This document shows positions 27,007 through 36,177 of a stretch of 64,000 bases of DNA, in pieces. The stretch is from Bacillus sp. NTK034. GTDB taxonomy: Bacteria > Bacillota > Bacilli > Bacillales > Cytobacillaceae. Each line of letters begins with the position of its first letter. Within the stretch, counting starts at the first letter, position 1. The notes below the pieces were generated by a model. That model was not told the origin of the DNA and searched no databases. It worked only from the letters and a program-made list of their open reading frames with translations. The translations under genes were made by a program, and so were the position numbers. The stretch is taken from the NCBI RefSeq assembly GCF_017303275.1, contig NZ_JAFKOJ010000006.1:124001-188000 (forward strand), read 5' to 3'.

Positions 27007-27999
27007 ATGAAAGCGATCATTCATGAAGGAAAAGCAGGAAGTGCCGGATTATCTTATGGTGAACTGGAAAAGCCCGAGCCGTGTGCCGGGGAGGTGAGAG
27101 TGAAATTAAAAACGGCAGGGTTGAACCATCGTGATTTATTTGTCCTGAACCGCCACAAGCCTGAGGATCCCGCGCTTGTCATCGGGTCAGACGGAGCGGG
27201 AATCATAGACGCAGTCGGAAACGGCGTTACAGACGTGAAGCCAGGTGATGAAGTCATCATCAATCCCGGGCTGGGCTGGAAGGAAAAGAGTGATGCACCG
27301 CCGTCAGGCTTTGAAATTGTCGGCTTGCCGTTTCATGGCACATTCGCCGAATATATTACCATTCCGGCTGAAAACGCTGCACCCAAGCCGTCCTATTTAA
27401 CCTGGGAGGAAGCGGGCGTCCTATCCCTGGCAGCACTAACCGCCTACAGGGCTTTGTTCACAAGAGGAAAGATTCAGTCAGGAATGAAAGTGTTCATTCC
27501 CGGTATTGGAGGAGGAGTGGCCACCTTTTTAATGCAATTCGCAAAAGCAGCGGGAGCAACCGTTTACGCAGCTTCCCGTTCGGAGGAAAAATGTCAGAGA
27601 GCGCTTGAACTCGGTGCGGATAAAGCACTGAACAGCAGTGAAGATTGGACGGCAGTTCTTGGCGTGGAAAAAGTGGATCTTGTCATTGAATCAGTTGGCC
27701 CGGCAACATTCAATAAGTCGATCGAAATCCTGCGCAATGGCGGTACCATCGTTACATTTGGCTCCTCCACAGGCGATGTGCTGGAACTTAATCTCCGCAG
27801 CCTCTTTTATGCCCAGCAAAATCTGCTTGGCTCAACAATGGGCAGTGCAGAGGAATACCATGAAATGCTCCATTTTATTGAAAAACATCAAATCAGGCCG
27901 GTATTGGATCAGGCATTTCACCTGGAACAATACGAACAGGCTTTTGATAAAATCGCAAACGCGGAGCAATGGGGGAAGATTGCTTTTAATATCAGCTAA
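27007..27999 (+). CDS. Zinc-type MDR oxidoreductase (quinone oxidoreductase-like)
   Basis: A 330-residue medium-chain dehydrogenase/reductase. The N-terminal GroES-like domain has GLNHRDLFV and VIGSDGAGII. The Rossmann segment is VFIPGIGGGVATFLMQFAKAAG (positions ~160-180), which binds NAD(P)H. The structural and catalytic Cys zinc ligands of true alcohol dehydrogenases are absent, as in quinone or enoyl reductases. ATG 27007 follows GCAGGTGGAGGAA; the GTG 9 bases earlier overlaps that site. The substrate is unknown. Confidence 0.88.
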   Translation: MKAIIHEGKAGSAGLSYGELEKPEPCAGEVRVKLKTAGLNHRDLFVLNRHKPEDPALVIGSDGAGIIDAVGNGVTDVKPGDEVIINPGLGWKEKSDAPPSGFEIVGLPFHGTFAEYITIPAENAAPKPSYLTWEEAGVLSLAALTAYRALFTRGKIQSGMKVFIPGIGGGVATFLMQFAKAAGATVYAASRSEEKCQRALELGADKALNSSEDWTAVLGVEKVDLVIESVGPATFNKSIEILRNGGTIVTFGSSTGDVLELNLRSLFYAQQNLLGSTMGSAEEYHEMLHFIEKHQIRPVLDQAFHLEQYEQAFDKIANAEQWGKIAFNIS

Positions 28000-28006
28000 A
28001 ACACAG

Positions 28007-28031
28007 ACACCTCAGCAATGAGGTGTTTTTT
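28007..28031 (+). terminator. Intrinsic terminator
   Basis: ACACCTCA pairs with TGAGGTGT around GCAA, followed by TTTTTTATT. Confidence 0.9.
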
Positions 28032-28070
28032 ATTATAGCAATAAAATTTTAAGAATGTTCAAAAAATTAA

Positions 28071-28099
28071 TTGTTATAGATCTTTTGAGATGGTAAAAT
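28071..28099 (+). promoter_or_regulatory. Sigma-A-type promoter of the chemoreceptor gene
   Basis: TTGTTA and TAAAAT are 17 bp apart. A sigma-D motility promoter (TAAA-N15-GCCGATAT) was not seen. A 13-mer TACATGTTTCGAC (28112-28124) at the start of the leader recurs in the promoter of the orphan kinase gene at 48948. Confidence 0.5.
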
Positions 28100-28139
28100 A
28101 GACTTAAATTCTACATGTTTCGACTTTTGGAGGGCTAAT

Positions 28140-29930
28140 ATGAAATTTTATCAAACTTTAAGATTTAAAATGAGCCTGATTATGATCCTTCTTTTATTAG
28201 TTCCGCTTATGATCATCGGTTTTTTATCCTATCAGCAGACTCAAGTACTTGAATATGCTATCATCCCCAAGAACTCATTGGAAGAAATCAATCCTGATTT
28301 TAAAAACATTTTTGCAGATTATGAGCAATTCCTTACAGCTTTGACAGAATCGGAAGAAATGGAGTCAGATACATACTCATTCCCAAATACAATGGAAAAA
28401 GAAATTACAAATATGCCTGCTGCCAACGATCCATTGAAAACCCTATTCTATGAAACATATCTGAGCAGCAGGGCAGAAAATTACGAGAACACCTTAAATC
28501 TATATTTTGCAACAGAGGATGAGGGAGAATTTTATCTCTCTAACATCCCGCCGGCTGAGGTTGATCTAAGGAAGTTTGATCCGAGGCAGCGTGACTGGTA
28601 TTTAAGTGCCAAGCTGGCTGATGGGAAGATGGTCTGGACAGAGCCTTATATTGATACAGGAACCGGCAAATCCACTATTACATTAGCAAAAGCTTTTAAA
28701 GACGAAGATGGGAATATCGCTGGAGTGGCAGGACTTGATTTTGATATGCATAAGCTTGCACTGCTGATAAGGGCGGATTTTTTGAATAAGTCATTAGTCA
28801 TTGCTGCTGTATCTGTGCTCGCAGGCCTGCTGATTGTTTATTTCTTTATGAAAGATTTCAATAAAAGGCTTGGAAAAATACAGTCAGGCATGTATAGACT
28901 GGCACAGGGTGACCTTTCTGGCGAGAAGCTCCATTCTTCCCAGAAGGATGAACTCGGAAAGCTTGTATCAAGCTACAATGAAATGACAGAGCACTTAAAA
29001 GAGTTAATTACCAATGTGATGGATACCTCTCAGCAGGTGGCAGCCTCTGCGGAACAGCTGAATGCTAATGCTGACGAAGCAGCGAAGGCCACAGACCAGA
29101 TTGCCGGTTCCATCCAGGAAGTATCAGAAGGGACTGAAGGGCAAGTTGGAAAAGTTGTCGAATCCCGGGAACATATCAGCCAAATTACAGAAGATGTCAG
29201 AGAAATTTCTTCTATGGCCGGAAAAGTAGCCCAGGCTTCTGAATATACTGCTGCAAAGTCAGAAGACGGCATGCTGATCGTTAATCGTGCCATAAAGCAG
29301 ATGGAAATAATCAGCCAAAACACGGATGAGACTGGAAGCATTATTCATAGGCTGGATGAAAAGTCCGCAGAGATTGAAAAGATTCTTTCAATCATCAGTC
29401 AGATTGCAGATCAGACCAACTTGCTTGCTCTTAATGCTGCAATCGAGGCTGCCAGGGCTGGAGAGCATGGAAAAGGATTTGCGGTTGTAGCTGATGAAGT
29501 CCGAAAACTCGCAGAACAATCAAGTACATCAGCAAAACAAATCTCATCTCTCATTCTTGATATCCAGGATCGAACCAAAATCGCCGTTGAGTCTATTTCA
29601 AAAGGGGAAGGAACTGTAAAAGAAGGAATTACTCTTTTTAGTGAGGCCTGGAATTCTTTTGAGGAGATTTCCGCTGCTGTAAAAGAAACGTATGGACAAA
29701 TGGAGCTTGTTTCAGGTTCAATTAAAAAGATTCAGCACAGCACCAGCCAGCTGTCGACCTCCTTTAACGCGGTAGATGAATATGCCGTTCAGGCAGCATC
29801 GCACACTCAGGAGGTTGCAAGTGCAACGGAAGAGCAGAGCGCTGCCATTGAAGAGGTATCTTCCGCAACAGGCGTACTTGCTGACATGGCACAGGAGCTT
29901 CACGAAAAAGCGTTGAAGTTTAAAATATAA
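28140..29930 (+). CDS. Methyl-accepting chemotaxis protein (dCache-HAMP-MA)
   Basis: A 596-residue chemoreceptor. The first transmembrane helix is ~10-30; the extracellular dCache-like sensor spans ~35-215 ([25 protein letters not shown] is split here as FDPRQRDWY and [12 protein letters not shown], typical of the fold). The second helix is ~218-238, HAMP ~240-292 and the MA signalling domain follows, with the conserved hairpin tip [23 protein letters not shown] 28140 follows GGAGGGCTAAT. It signals to CheA/CheW; amino acids or organic acids are the usual dCache ligands. It is transcribed alone. Confidence 0.95.
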   Translation: MKFYQTLRFKMSLIMILLLLVPLMIIGFLSYQQTQVLEYAIIPKNSLEEINPDFKNIFADYEQFLTALTESEEMESDTYSFPNTMEKEITNMPAANDPLKTLFYETYLSSRAENYENTLNLYFATEDEGEFYLSNIPPAEVDLRKFDPRQRDWYLSAKLADGKMVWTEPYIDTGTGKSTITLAKAFKDEDGNIAGVAGLDFDMHKLALLIRADFLNKSLVIAAVSVLAGLLIVYFFMKDFNKRLGKIQSGMYRLAQGDLSGEKLHSSQKDELGKLVSSYNEMTEHLKELITNVMDTSQQVAASAEQLNANADEAAKATDQIAGSIQEVSEGTEGQVGKVVESREHISQITEDVREISSMAGKVAQASEYTAAKSEDGMLIVNRAIKQMEIISQNTDETGSIIHRLDEKSAEIEKILSIISQIADQTNLLALNAAIEAARAGEHGKGFAVVADEVRKLAEQSSTSAKQISSLILDIQDRTKIAVESISKGEGTVKEGITLFSEAWNSFEEISAAVKETYGQMELVSGSIKKIQHSTSQLSTSFNAVDEYAVQAASHTQEVASATEEQSAAIEEVSSATGVLADMAQELHEKALKFKI

Positions 29931-29932
29931 AA

Positions 29933-29964
29933 AAGAAAGAGCGCTCATACAGGCTCTTTCTCTT
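29933..29964. terminator. Intrinsic terminator, strongest on the minus strand
   Basis: GAAAGAGC pairs with GCTCTTTC. On the minus strand TTTTTTATA follows, so it mainly serves the pgl gene, while the plus-strand T-run is poor. Confidence 0.75.
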
Positions 29965-29971
29965 CATTATC

Positions 29972-31015
29972 TTATGAGTGTAAAAACTTCACACAAACCG
30001 GATCCGGAACCATAACATCAGATTGAAGCAATGAAAGCTTCCCGGTATTATCATCACGGGAATACAAAACAATATTGCTCGAATTTTGGTTGGAGCCAAT
30101 CACAAATTTTTCGGTTGGATCAAGCACAAAGTCGCGCGGCCAGTTTCCTTCTGTGGAGGTATGGTCCACAAACGCAAGCTCGCCATTATCCTGATTGACG
30201 GAGAACACAGCAATGCTGTCGTGCCCGCGGTTGCCGGCATAAATGAAGCGCCCGTCTGAAGAAATATGAATGGCACTTCCCTGGTTATTCTCCGTAAAAC
30301 CTTCCGGTAGAGTGGAAATAGCCTGCTTTTGAACTAAGCTTCCATCCTGATGATATTGAAGCAAAAGAACCTCAGAGCTAAACTCGGTCATCACATAAGC
30401 GTACTTTCGATTTGGATGGAACACAAGGTGTCTCGGACCGCTTCCCGGCTTTACAGTCAGGGTGCTTTTTTCCTTCAGAATCCCTTCATTCATTTCATAC
30501 GTAATTACCTGGTCCGTTCCCAGGTCAACTGCAATTAAATACATTTCGTCCGGAGTAAGTCCGGAATAATGAGTATGCGGCTTTTCCTGCCTGCTGTCAG
30601 GACCGGATCCGCTATGTTCAATAACTGAAATTGCAGGGTTTAGAGAGCCATCTTTATTTGTTAAGTAAGACTCTACCGTCCCTTTATGGTAGTTTGCACT
30701 GAAGACATAACGTACGGATGAATCCACACTGACATGGCAAGGAGGAGAGCCTTCTGCCACCTGGCTGTTGATCTTCTCAAGTGAACCGCTGCTGCTTTCC
30801 AGGCGATACGCAGCTACTCCGCCGGATTCGCCTTCCTTGGCTACCGAGAATAAAAATTGATTATTCCGGCTGATCGTTAAATAAGTGGGATTACTCAATT
30901 TCGCTGCCGATTTCACATCGGAAATTTTGCCTGCTTCTGTATCCAGAATAAATGTATAAATCCCTTCACTTTCACCCTTTGTGTATGTCCCTATGTATCC
31001 TCTGTACTTGGCCAT
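29972..31015 (-). CDS. pgl: 6-phosphogluconolactonase (seven-bladed propeller, YkgB-like)
   Basis: A 347-residue lactonase of the beta-propeller family. Repeated blades have the pattern (N)PTYLTISRNNQFLFSV and GPRHLVFHPNRKYAYV, with metal- or substrate-facing His and Arg (PPCHVSVD, RPHTHYSG-like EKPHTHYSGL). The family hydrolyses 6-phosphogluconolactone in the oxidative pentose phosphate path; B. subtilis YkgB is an example. It stands alone, divergent from the gene at 31141. Full length. Confidence 0.9.
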   Translation of the reverse strand: MAKYRGYIGTYTKGESEGIYTFILDTEAGKISDVKSAAKLSNPTYLTISRNNQFLFSVAKEGESGGVAAYRLESSSGSLEKINSQVAEGSPPCHVSVDSSVRYVFSANYHKGTVESYLTNKDGSLNPAISVIEHSGSGPDSRQEKPHTHYSGLTPDEMYLIAVDLGTDQVITYEMNEGILKEKSTLTVKPGSGPRHLVFHPNRKYAYVMTEFSSEVLLLQYHQDGSLVQKQAISTLPEGFTENNQGSAIHISSDGRFIYAGNRGHDSIAVFSVNQDNGELAFVDHTSTEGNWPRDFVLDPTEKFVIGSNQNSSNIVLYSRDDNTGKLSLLQSDVMVPDPVCVKFLHS

Positions 31016-31140
31016 ATGAAGCCTCCTTTAAATGCGTTCTTCTGAAAATACTCTATCATACATCACAGTTCAAACAAAAGGAAGAGGAATTTTACAATCG
31101 AAAAAGAATAGTAAAAAGGTATAGATATGAGAGGATGATC

Positions 31141-31905
31141 ATGTTGAACGCACCCCATTCAATATTGTCGATTTGGAAAAGGTTTGACTGTTTTCCGATG
31201 GAGACCCTGACAAAAGCATGGTTTTACGATAAAGCAGGAATTAAAAAGCAGCGGGATGTTTCCTTAATGAAGGAGCACCGTGCCCAATATGGTATTACCG
31301 GAAACTGTTTTGACCTGGCGATCTGGCTCCTGCATGAATTTAAGGAGGCTGGAATCGAGGCCTATCCGGTTGGCCACGAATTGAAAACGCCTTCTGCCCA
31401 TGCGGCAGTGGTGGCAGTGGATGAAGAGGGGCGCCGCTATCTATGCGATCTGGGTGATCAATGGCTGCAGCCCATATTGATTGATCCAGAGGCAAGAGAC
31501 TTTACGCCGGAAAAAGTAAGCGGATTTTTTCCGGCGGCAGATGTTCAGGTCTCATTTGAAGACGGACAGCTGGAAATTGCCTATCACCGCCCGAACGGAA
31601 AAATATCGCGGCAGAGTTATGATACGGATACAGCAGACATGAACAGTTTCCTGAAAGCAGCTGAACGGTCTCAACACACTATTTATCCAAAGGCATTGCT
31701 GGAACAGCGGATTCCCTATAAAAACGAAACCGCCCACTGGGAATTTTATAATTGGAAAAGCTTTCTCAGTACTACAGAAGGCCTGTATCATGACGCACCT
31801 GCGGATACTATTGAAGAATGGGCAGCCCGGATTCATGAAAAGACAGGGTATGATATTGAGTTTTTAATAGAAGCATTGGGCTTCTACAAAAAACTGGGAG
31901 ATTGA
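31141..31905 (+). CDS. NAT/transglutaminase-fold protein with Cys-His-Asp triad
   Basis: A 254-residue protein. ATG 31141 lies 6 bp after GAGAGG; upstream extensions have no signal. C56 in GITGNCFDLAIWLL, H87 in TPSAHAAVVAV and D103 in YLCDLGDQW are placed like the catalytic triad of arylamine N-acetyltransferases and transglutaminase-like enzymes. The C-terminal half is not familiar to me. It may acylate or deacylate a small molecule. There is no functional clue from neighbours. Confidence 0.65.
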   Translation: MLNAPHSILSIWKRFDCFPMETLTKAWFYDKAGIKKQRDVSLMKEHRAQYGITGNCFDLAIWLLHEFKEAGIEAYPVGHELKTPSAHAAVVAVDEEGRRYLCDLGDQWLQPILIDPEARDFTPEKVSGFFPAADVQVSFEDGQLEIAYHRPNGKISRQSYDTDTADMNSFLKAAERSQHTIYPKALLEQRIPYKNETAHWEFYNWKSFLSTTEGLYHDAPADTIEEWAARIHEKTGYDIEFLIEALGFYKKLGD

Positions 31906-31926
31906 AAAACTGCTGCGGGCTGAGAA

Positions 31927-32076
31927 TCGCTTTTTTCTGAATGTCTCTCAAAACCCGGATTCGCTTATAAAATGGGGATTTCGCTCATAAACACAAAAAA
32001 ATCGCTCATAAAATAGGAATTTCGCCCATAAATACAAAAATCGCTCATAACATCCCAATTTTCGCCCCTAACGACA
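31927..32076 (+). repeat. Intergenic array C: about 20-bp-phased repeats, core TCGCTCATAAA
   Basis: TCGCTCATAAA-like cores start at 31961, 31981, 32002, 32022, 32041 and 32062, giving spacings of 20, 21, 20, 19 and 21 bp. Two weaker units (31927, 31944) precede them at 17-bp spacing. Linkers differ. It fills the gap between the NAT-like gene and the ABM-like gene and has the same period as arrays A, B and D. Confidence 0.85.
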
Positions 32077-32094
32077 GCAACCAAAGGAGCTGCC

Positions 32095-32418
32095 ATGTAC
32101 ATAAAACTCTATCAATATCATATCCGCCCGGAAAACGAACAGGAACTGATGGTGATCCAGCGGAAAGCTGGTCAAATCTACCGGAATTACATCGATGTTC
32201 AGACCAAAATGTTAAAAAACATAAAAGATGAGACAAAGTGGACAGAAATCAGTTTTTTTGAGTCGGAAGAAGACTATCAAAACAAACTGCCTCTGATCAA
32301 CAGCGATCCCAATATCCGGGAGCTTTACAAAAAGTTTGAATCCCTGCTTATCAGCGATATAAGGGAAGAAGAGTATGAGGATGCCTTTAAAATCATACGT
32401 AATGACTTTTCCTCTTAA
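32095..32418 (+). CDS. Small dimeric alpha/beta-barrel (ABM-like) protein
   Basis: A 107-residue protein starting at ATG after AAAGGAGCTGCC. The pattern YIKLYQYHIRPENEQEL, then WTEISFFESEEDYQNKL, looks like the ferredoxin-like beta-alpha-beta units of antibiotic-biosynthesis-monooxygenase-type (ABM) proteins. Such proteins include monooxygenases and haem-degrading enzymes, but no catalytic residue can be named. It begins 19 bp after repeat array C. Confidence 0.65.
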   Translation: MYIKLYQYHIRPENEQELMVIQRKAGQIYRNYIDVQTKMLKNIKDETKWTEISFFESEEDYQNKLPLINSDPNIRELYKKFESLLISDIREEEYEDAFKIIRNDFSS

Positions 32419-32510
32419 GGATTTCCTCCTATTTATTTCCCATTCTGTCATTTTGAAGATATAGTAGGATATAATCGAAGCAACATATAAGAGAGGGGAT
32501 ATACACACAT

Positions 32511-33326
32511 ATGGAGCCAATTCAAAATGTTTCAGCGTATCTTACTCAAAATGCGGAGGTTTTATCCGAAGAGATTGTTGCAGAAATTGTAAACCGGTTT
32601 GGTTTCGAAATTCCCAGACAGGAATTTGATGCGGCCGTTTCGATGTATGTTGAGTTTATAAAATATCTGGGAACCATGATTGCGAACATTGAAGACCGGG
32701 TTCCTGAAGGATTGGTCGAATGGAGCAAAGGAAACGGCGAACGGGCTGCCTCCATGGGAGGAAAAATTTCCGATATAGTCACCAGATATCCGGACACTCG
32801 CCTCGTTTTTACCGATAGATTGCGCAATATAGGGAAAGAGTTTGAGCTAACAGCGGATGAAGTTATTTCTATTGTGAAAAAAGTAAACTACATACTCGAC
32901 ATCAGCATTAATGAAACCGTATTCGCTTTTGAGCGCCACTCCGAGGAACAATTAAAGGAGACTCAATCCCAGGTAAATGAGCTTTCGGCAACCATCGTAC
33001 CGATTCAGGACAGTATTGCAATCCTTCCATTGATCGGGAATATTGACTATGACAGAGCACAGATCATCATTGAGAAAACAGTTCCGCGGGTAAGCCAGCT
33101 GGGAATCGAAACCTTAATTATCGATTTTTCCGGCACGGTGAATATAGATATTGAAATCGCCAAGCATATTTTTGATATCCGGAATATCCTCCTTCTGATC
33201 GGTGTCAACACAATTGCCACAGGTGTCAGACCCGATTTGGCAAAGAAAGCCGTTACACTTGGCATTGATTTATCATCCCTTGAAGTCTATTCGAACGTCC
33301 TCCAGGCGATTAGAAGCATTAAATAA
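32511..33326 (+). CDS. RsbR-like stressosome protein with STAS domain
   Basis: A 271-residue protein. The N-terminal ~145 residues resemble the non-haem globin-like sensor of RsbR paralogs; the C-terminal ~115 are a STAS domain (SATIVPIQDSIAILPLIGNID). In B. subtilis RsbR proteins form stressosomes with RsbS and RsbT that control sigma-B. The two conserved Thr phosphosites of RsbRA lie in a VDTAVA-like and an LTGI-like context; here the first reads NIDIEIA, so that Thr is Ile, while the second (ATGVRP) is kept. It is alone, not in an rsb operon, as are B. subtilis YkoB, YojH and YqhA. ATG follows GAGAGGGGAT. Confidence 0.85.
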   Translation: MEPIQNVSAYLTQNAEVLSEEIVAEIVNRFGFEIPRQEFDAAVSMYVEFIKYLGTMIANIEDRVPEGLVEWSKGNGERAASMGGKISDIVTRYPDTRLVFTDRLRNIGKEFELTADEVISIVKKVNYILDISINETVFAFERHSEEQLKETQSQVNELSATIVPIQDSIAILPLIGNIDYDRAQIIIEKTVPRVSQLGIETLIIDFSGTVNIDIEIAKHIFDIRNILLLIGVNTIATGVRPDLAKKAVTLGIDLSSLEVYSNVLQAIRSIK

Positions 33327-33337
33327 ATGAAATGATT

Positions 33338-33368
33338 GAAGCTGCTCATAAAGCGGCTTCTTTTTATA
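33338..33368 (+). terminator. Intrinsic terminator
   Basis: GAAGC-t-GCT pairs with AGC-g-GCTTC, followed by TTTTTATA. Confidence 0.75.
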
Positions 33369-33378
33369 TAAAAAAATA

Positions 33379-33386
33379 TTGTCGAA
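33379..33386 (+). promoter_or_regulatory. Spo0A-box-like site upstream of mtnK
   Basis: TTGTCGAA is an exact core match. TTGTCG may instead be a -35, with TAGTAT 17 bp later. No S-box (SAM riboswitch) was found between 33327 and 33482. Confidence 0.3.
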
Positions 33387-33482
33387 CCCCCAATCACATG
33401 ATAGTATTTAGATATTTTCAAATATATTAAATTCACAAAATCATAGAGACTATCAAAAAGATTCGTATTGGAGGCTTTTTGC

Positions 33483-34706
33483 ATGACTGTTTTCACATCC
33501 GCTTATTTTACAATGACTGAACAGGAAGCCATTGAATATGCCAAAACCAGACTGAATTATTTTGCTCCAGATGCTGATTTGGATTGCAGGGAAATTGGCG
33601 ATGGCAATTTAAACTATGTATTCAAGCTGACTGACCATAAACACAATAAGTCACTGATCATCAAGCAGGCTGGACCGGTTGCCAGAATCTCAGATGAATT
33701 TAAGCTTTCTCCTGACCGTAACCGCATTGAATACGAAATTCTGGATCTGCAGAACAAATTAGCTTCAGGTTTCGTGCCTAGAGTGTTTAGCTACGATCCT
33801 ATAATGAACTGTACCGCGATGGAGGATCTGTCTGATTACACCATTATGAGAACAGCCTTAATGCAGCATAAAAAGTTTCCGCTGTTTGCTGACCATATCT
33901 CGACATTCCTGGTAAATACCCTATTGCTTACTTCCGATGTCGTAATGGGGCACAAGGAAAAGAAAGAGCTGGTCCAAAAATTCATCAACCCGGAATTGTG
34001 CGAAATTTCAGAGGATCTCGTCTTCACAGAACCGTTTTACGACTGTCCTAGAAATGAAGTGTTTGAAGGTATCAGGGAATTTGCCAGAAGGGAAATTTGG
34101 GAAGATTCAAAGCTTCAGCTTGAAACTGCAAAGCTTAAATTCGAGTTTATGACCCATGCCCAGTCCCTGCTGCATGGCGATCTGCACACAGGCTCGATTT
34201 TTGTCAAAGAAGATTCTACTAAAATCATTGATCCCGAATTCGCCTTCTCCGGCCCAGCCGGCTACGATGTAGGCAATGTGATCGCCAACTTGATTTTCGC
34301 CTATGTGAACGCGAAATATACAATGGCTGATGGTGAAGAAAGACAGGTTCAGCTGGAATATCTCGAAAATACAATGGAAGATATTATCGACTTGTTCAAA
34401 ACGAAATTTTTACAGGCATGGGATGCGAAAGCAACTGAGCAAACAGCGCGCTATGAGGGATTTAAAGAATATTATCTGGATACAGTTCTGCGTGACACAG
34501 CAGCTGCAGCCGGACTTGAACTGTGCAGGAGAATTATCGGGCTGGCATCTGTAAAGGATGTCACCTCCATTGAAGATTACAGCAGCAGAGCTGCAGCGGA
34601 AAAAATTTGTCTGGCAGCCGGTAAAATGTTTATTATGGATAGGGAATCTTTTAAAACAGGAGCGGATTTTGTGAGTGTGCTAAAAGACTGTGAAAAAAGA
34701 TTCTAA
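33483..34706 (+). CDS. mtnK: Methylthioribose kinase
   Basis: A 407-residue kinase that phosphorylates 5-methylthioribose at O1 with ATP in S-adenosylmethionine by-product salvage. The phosphotransferase core is seen as LLHGDLHTGSIFV (catalytic Asp) and IIDPEFAFSGPAGYDVGN (metal-binding Asp), typical of MtnK. ATG 33483 lies 9 bp after TTGGAGG; the TTG at 33468 is part of that site. The next gene, mtnA, overlaps its end, so they form an operon. In B. subtilis this operon has an S-box leader, which is not seen here. Confidence 0.95.
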   Translation: MTVFTSAYFTMTEQEAIEYAKTRLNYFAPDADLDCREIGDGNLNYVFKLTDHKHNKSLIIKQAGPVARISDEFKLSPDRNRIEYEILDLQNKLASGFVPRVFSYDPIMNCTAMEDLSDYTIMRTALMQHKKFPLFADHISTFLVNTLLLTSDVVMGHKEKKELVQKFINPELCEISEDLVFTEPFYDCPRNEVFEGIREFARREIWEDSKLQLETAKLKFEFMTHAQSLLHGDLHTGSIFVKEDSTKIIDPEFAFSGPAGYDVGNVIANLIFAYVNAKYTMADGEERQVQLEYLENTMEDIIDLFKTKFLQAWDAKATEQTARYEGFKEYYLDTVLRDTAAAAGLELCRRIIGLASVKDVTSIEDYSSRAAAEKICLAAGKMFIMDRESFKTGADFVSVLKDCEKRF

Positions 34707-34719
34707 AGGAGGCAGCATG

Positions 34720-35781
34720 ATGGGGAAACCAGTGGATGTCATCCAGTCTGTCAGATTGGATGATGAAACCGACACGCTTATTCTATTAGATCAAACAGTT
34801 CTGCCGAATGAAAAGAACTTTTTGCATTTGAAAGAGTTAAAGGATATTTGGGATGCAATCTATCATTTAAAGGTCCGAGGTGCACCTGCTATTGGAATAG
34901 CCGCGGCTTACGGTGTCTATTTGGGCACAAAGCAATCAGCGGCAGTGAGCTATGAAGAACTTTATCAGGATTTTAAAAAGGCGAAGGAATTCCTGGCGTC
35001 ATCGCGGCCAACTGCGGTTAATCTGTTTTGGGCGCTCGACCGCATGGAAGCCTGTTTTCAGAAGGAAGAAGGCAAAGCAGCAGCTGATATAAAGCAAGCC
35101 CTGAAAGTGGAAGCAGAAAAAATCCGCGCTGAGGATGAAAAAGTGTGCGAGTCGATCGGACAGCACGCGCTTTCCGTTCTTGAGCCTGGATGGGGCATTC
35201 TGACACACTGCAATGCCGGTACGATTGCGACCGCTAAATATGGGACAGCTCTTGCTCCGATTTATTTAGGGCAGGAAAAGGGCTATGATTTTAAAGTATA
35301 TGCCGATGAAACCCGTCCGCTTCTGCAGGGGGCCCGCCTGACTGCATGGGAGCTCGAAGAAGCAGGGGTCGATGTTACGCTGATCTGCGATAATATGGCC
35401 AGCATCGTCATGAAAGAAGGCAAGGTTCAAGCGGTACTTGTCGGCTGTGACCGTGTTGCAGCCAATGGGGATGCAGCCAATAAGATTGGAACATCAGGCG
35501 TTGCGATTCTTGCAAAACATTATAAAATACCATTCTATGTTTGTGCCCCGCTGTCAACAGTCGATCTCGCATGCCAGACAGGGGACGATATTCATATTGA
35601 ATTAAGAGATTCAGAAGAGATTACGTCTAAATGGTACGAAAAGCGGATGGCGCCAGAGGGTGTGCAAACCTATAATCCAGCATTCGATGTAACAGATCAT
35701 GAACTGATCACAGGCATTATCACGGAGAATGGCATAGCTTATGCGCCGTTCACTGAAAGTCTGTCTAAAATGTTTAAATAG
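34720..35781 (+). CDS. mtnA: Methylthioribose-1-phosphate isomerase
   Basis: A 353-residue isomerase, equal in length to B. subtilis MtnA, that converts methylthioribose-1-phosphate to methylthioribulose-1-phosphate. The RGAPAIGIAAAYG motif, the catalytic Cys region (LTHCNAGTIAT) and the catalytic Asp region (GCDRVAANGDAANKIGT) are present. It is an eIF2B-alpha-like fold. Of two adjacent ATGs I prefer 34720, 7 bp after AAAGGAGG; 34717 is also possible. The ribosome binding site lies in the end of mtnK. A terminator follows. Confidence 0.95.
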   Translation: MGKPVDVIQSVRLDDETDTLILLDQTVLPNEKNFLHLKELKDIWDAIYHLKVRGAPAIGIAAAYGVYLGTKQSAAVSYEELYQDFKKAKEFLASSRPTAVNLFWALDRMEACFQKEEGKAAADIKQALKVEAEKIRAEDEKVCESIGQHALSVLEPGWGILTHCNAGTIATAKYGTALAPIYLGQEKGYDFKVYADETRPLLQGARLTAWELEEAGVDVTLICDNMASIVMKEGKVQAVLVGCDRVAANGDAANKIGTSGVAILAKHYKIPFYVCAPLSTVDLACQTGDDIHIELRDSEEITSKWYEKRMAPEGVQTYNPAFDVTDHELITGIITENGIAYAPFTESLSKMFK

Positions 35782-35791
35782 AAATAATATA

Positions 35792-35822
35792 GCCTCCTGG
35801 CCCAGTGGTCAGGAGGCATTTT
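35792..35822 (+). terminator. Intrinsic terminator of mtnKA
   Basis: GCCTCCTG pairs with CAGGAGGC around 10 bases, followed by ATTTTC. Confidence 0.8.
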
Positions 35823-36093
35823 CATGCTTTTGCTTCTATTCTTCATATCTTTAAAGCGTTCAACTAGGAAAATATCCCTGATTCCGATAAAGAAAGAGTG
35901 TAATTTAACTCTTTTCATCAATCAAATGTACTATTTAATTTGGGGTAATACTTTTAATTATGGAAAATTTATGAAGTAACCAATGCGCAGAGAGTAAAAA
36001 CCAATTGTAAACCCGTCTAAATCCCTGTTACTTTTTTTGAAGCTATGTTTCTGGGCCTGATTCCAAAGTCTGATAATTAAATAATTTAGCATA
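35823..36093. other. 270-bp gap with no gene seen
   Basis: AT-rich stretch between mtnA and the subtilase promoter. The short frames in it have no ribosome binding site and no repeat structure was found. Confidence 0.6.
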
Positions 36094-36123
36094 TTGTTAG
36101 AGTCTGAATATTTTAAATATACT
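36094..36123 (+). promoter_or_regulatory. Sigma-A-type promoter of the first subtilase
   Basis: TTGTTA and TATACT are 18 bp apart. The spacer TCTGAATATTTTAAA recurs nearly unchanged in the promoter of the second subtilase (near 47475-47490 on the minus strand). Confidence 0.6.
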
Positions 36124-36177
36124 TTAATTACAACAAGAAACGACAGGAAAAAATATAGATTCGAGAGGAGAAAAAGG

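Noticed and set aside
30952..31140. Longer start of the NAT-like protein
   Set aside because: It would overlap the divergent pgl gene and lacks a ribosome binding site.
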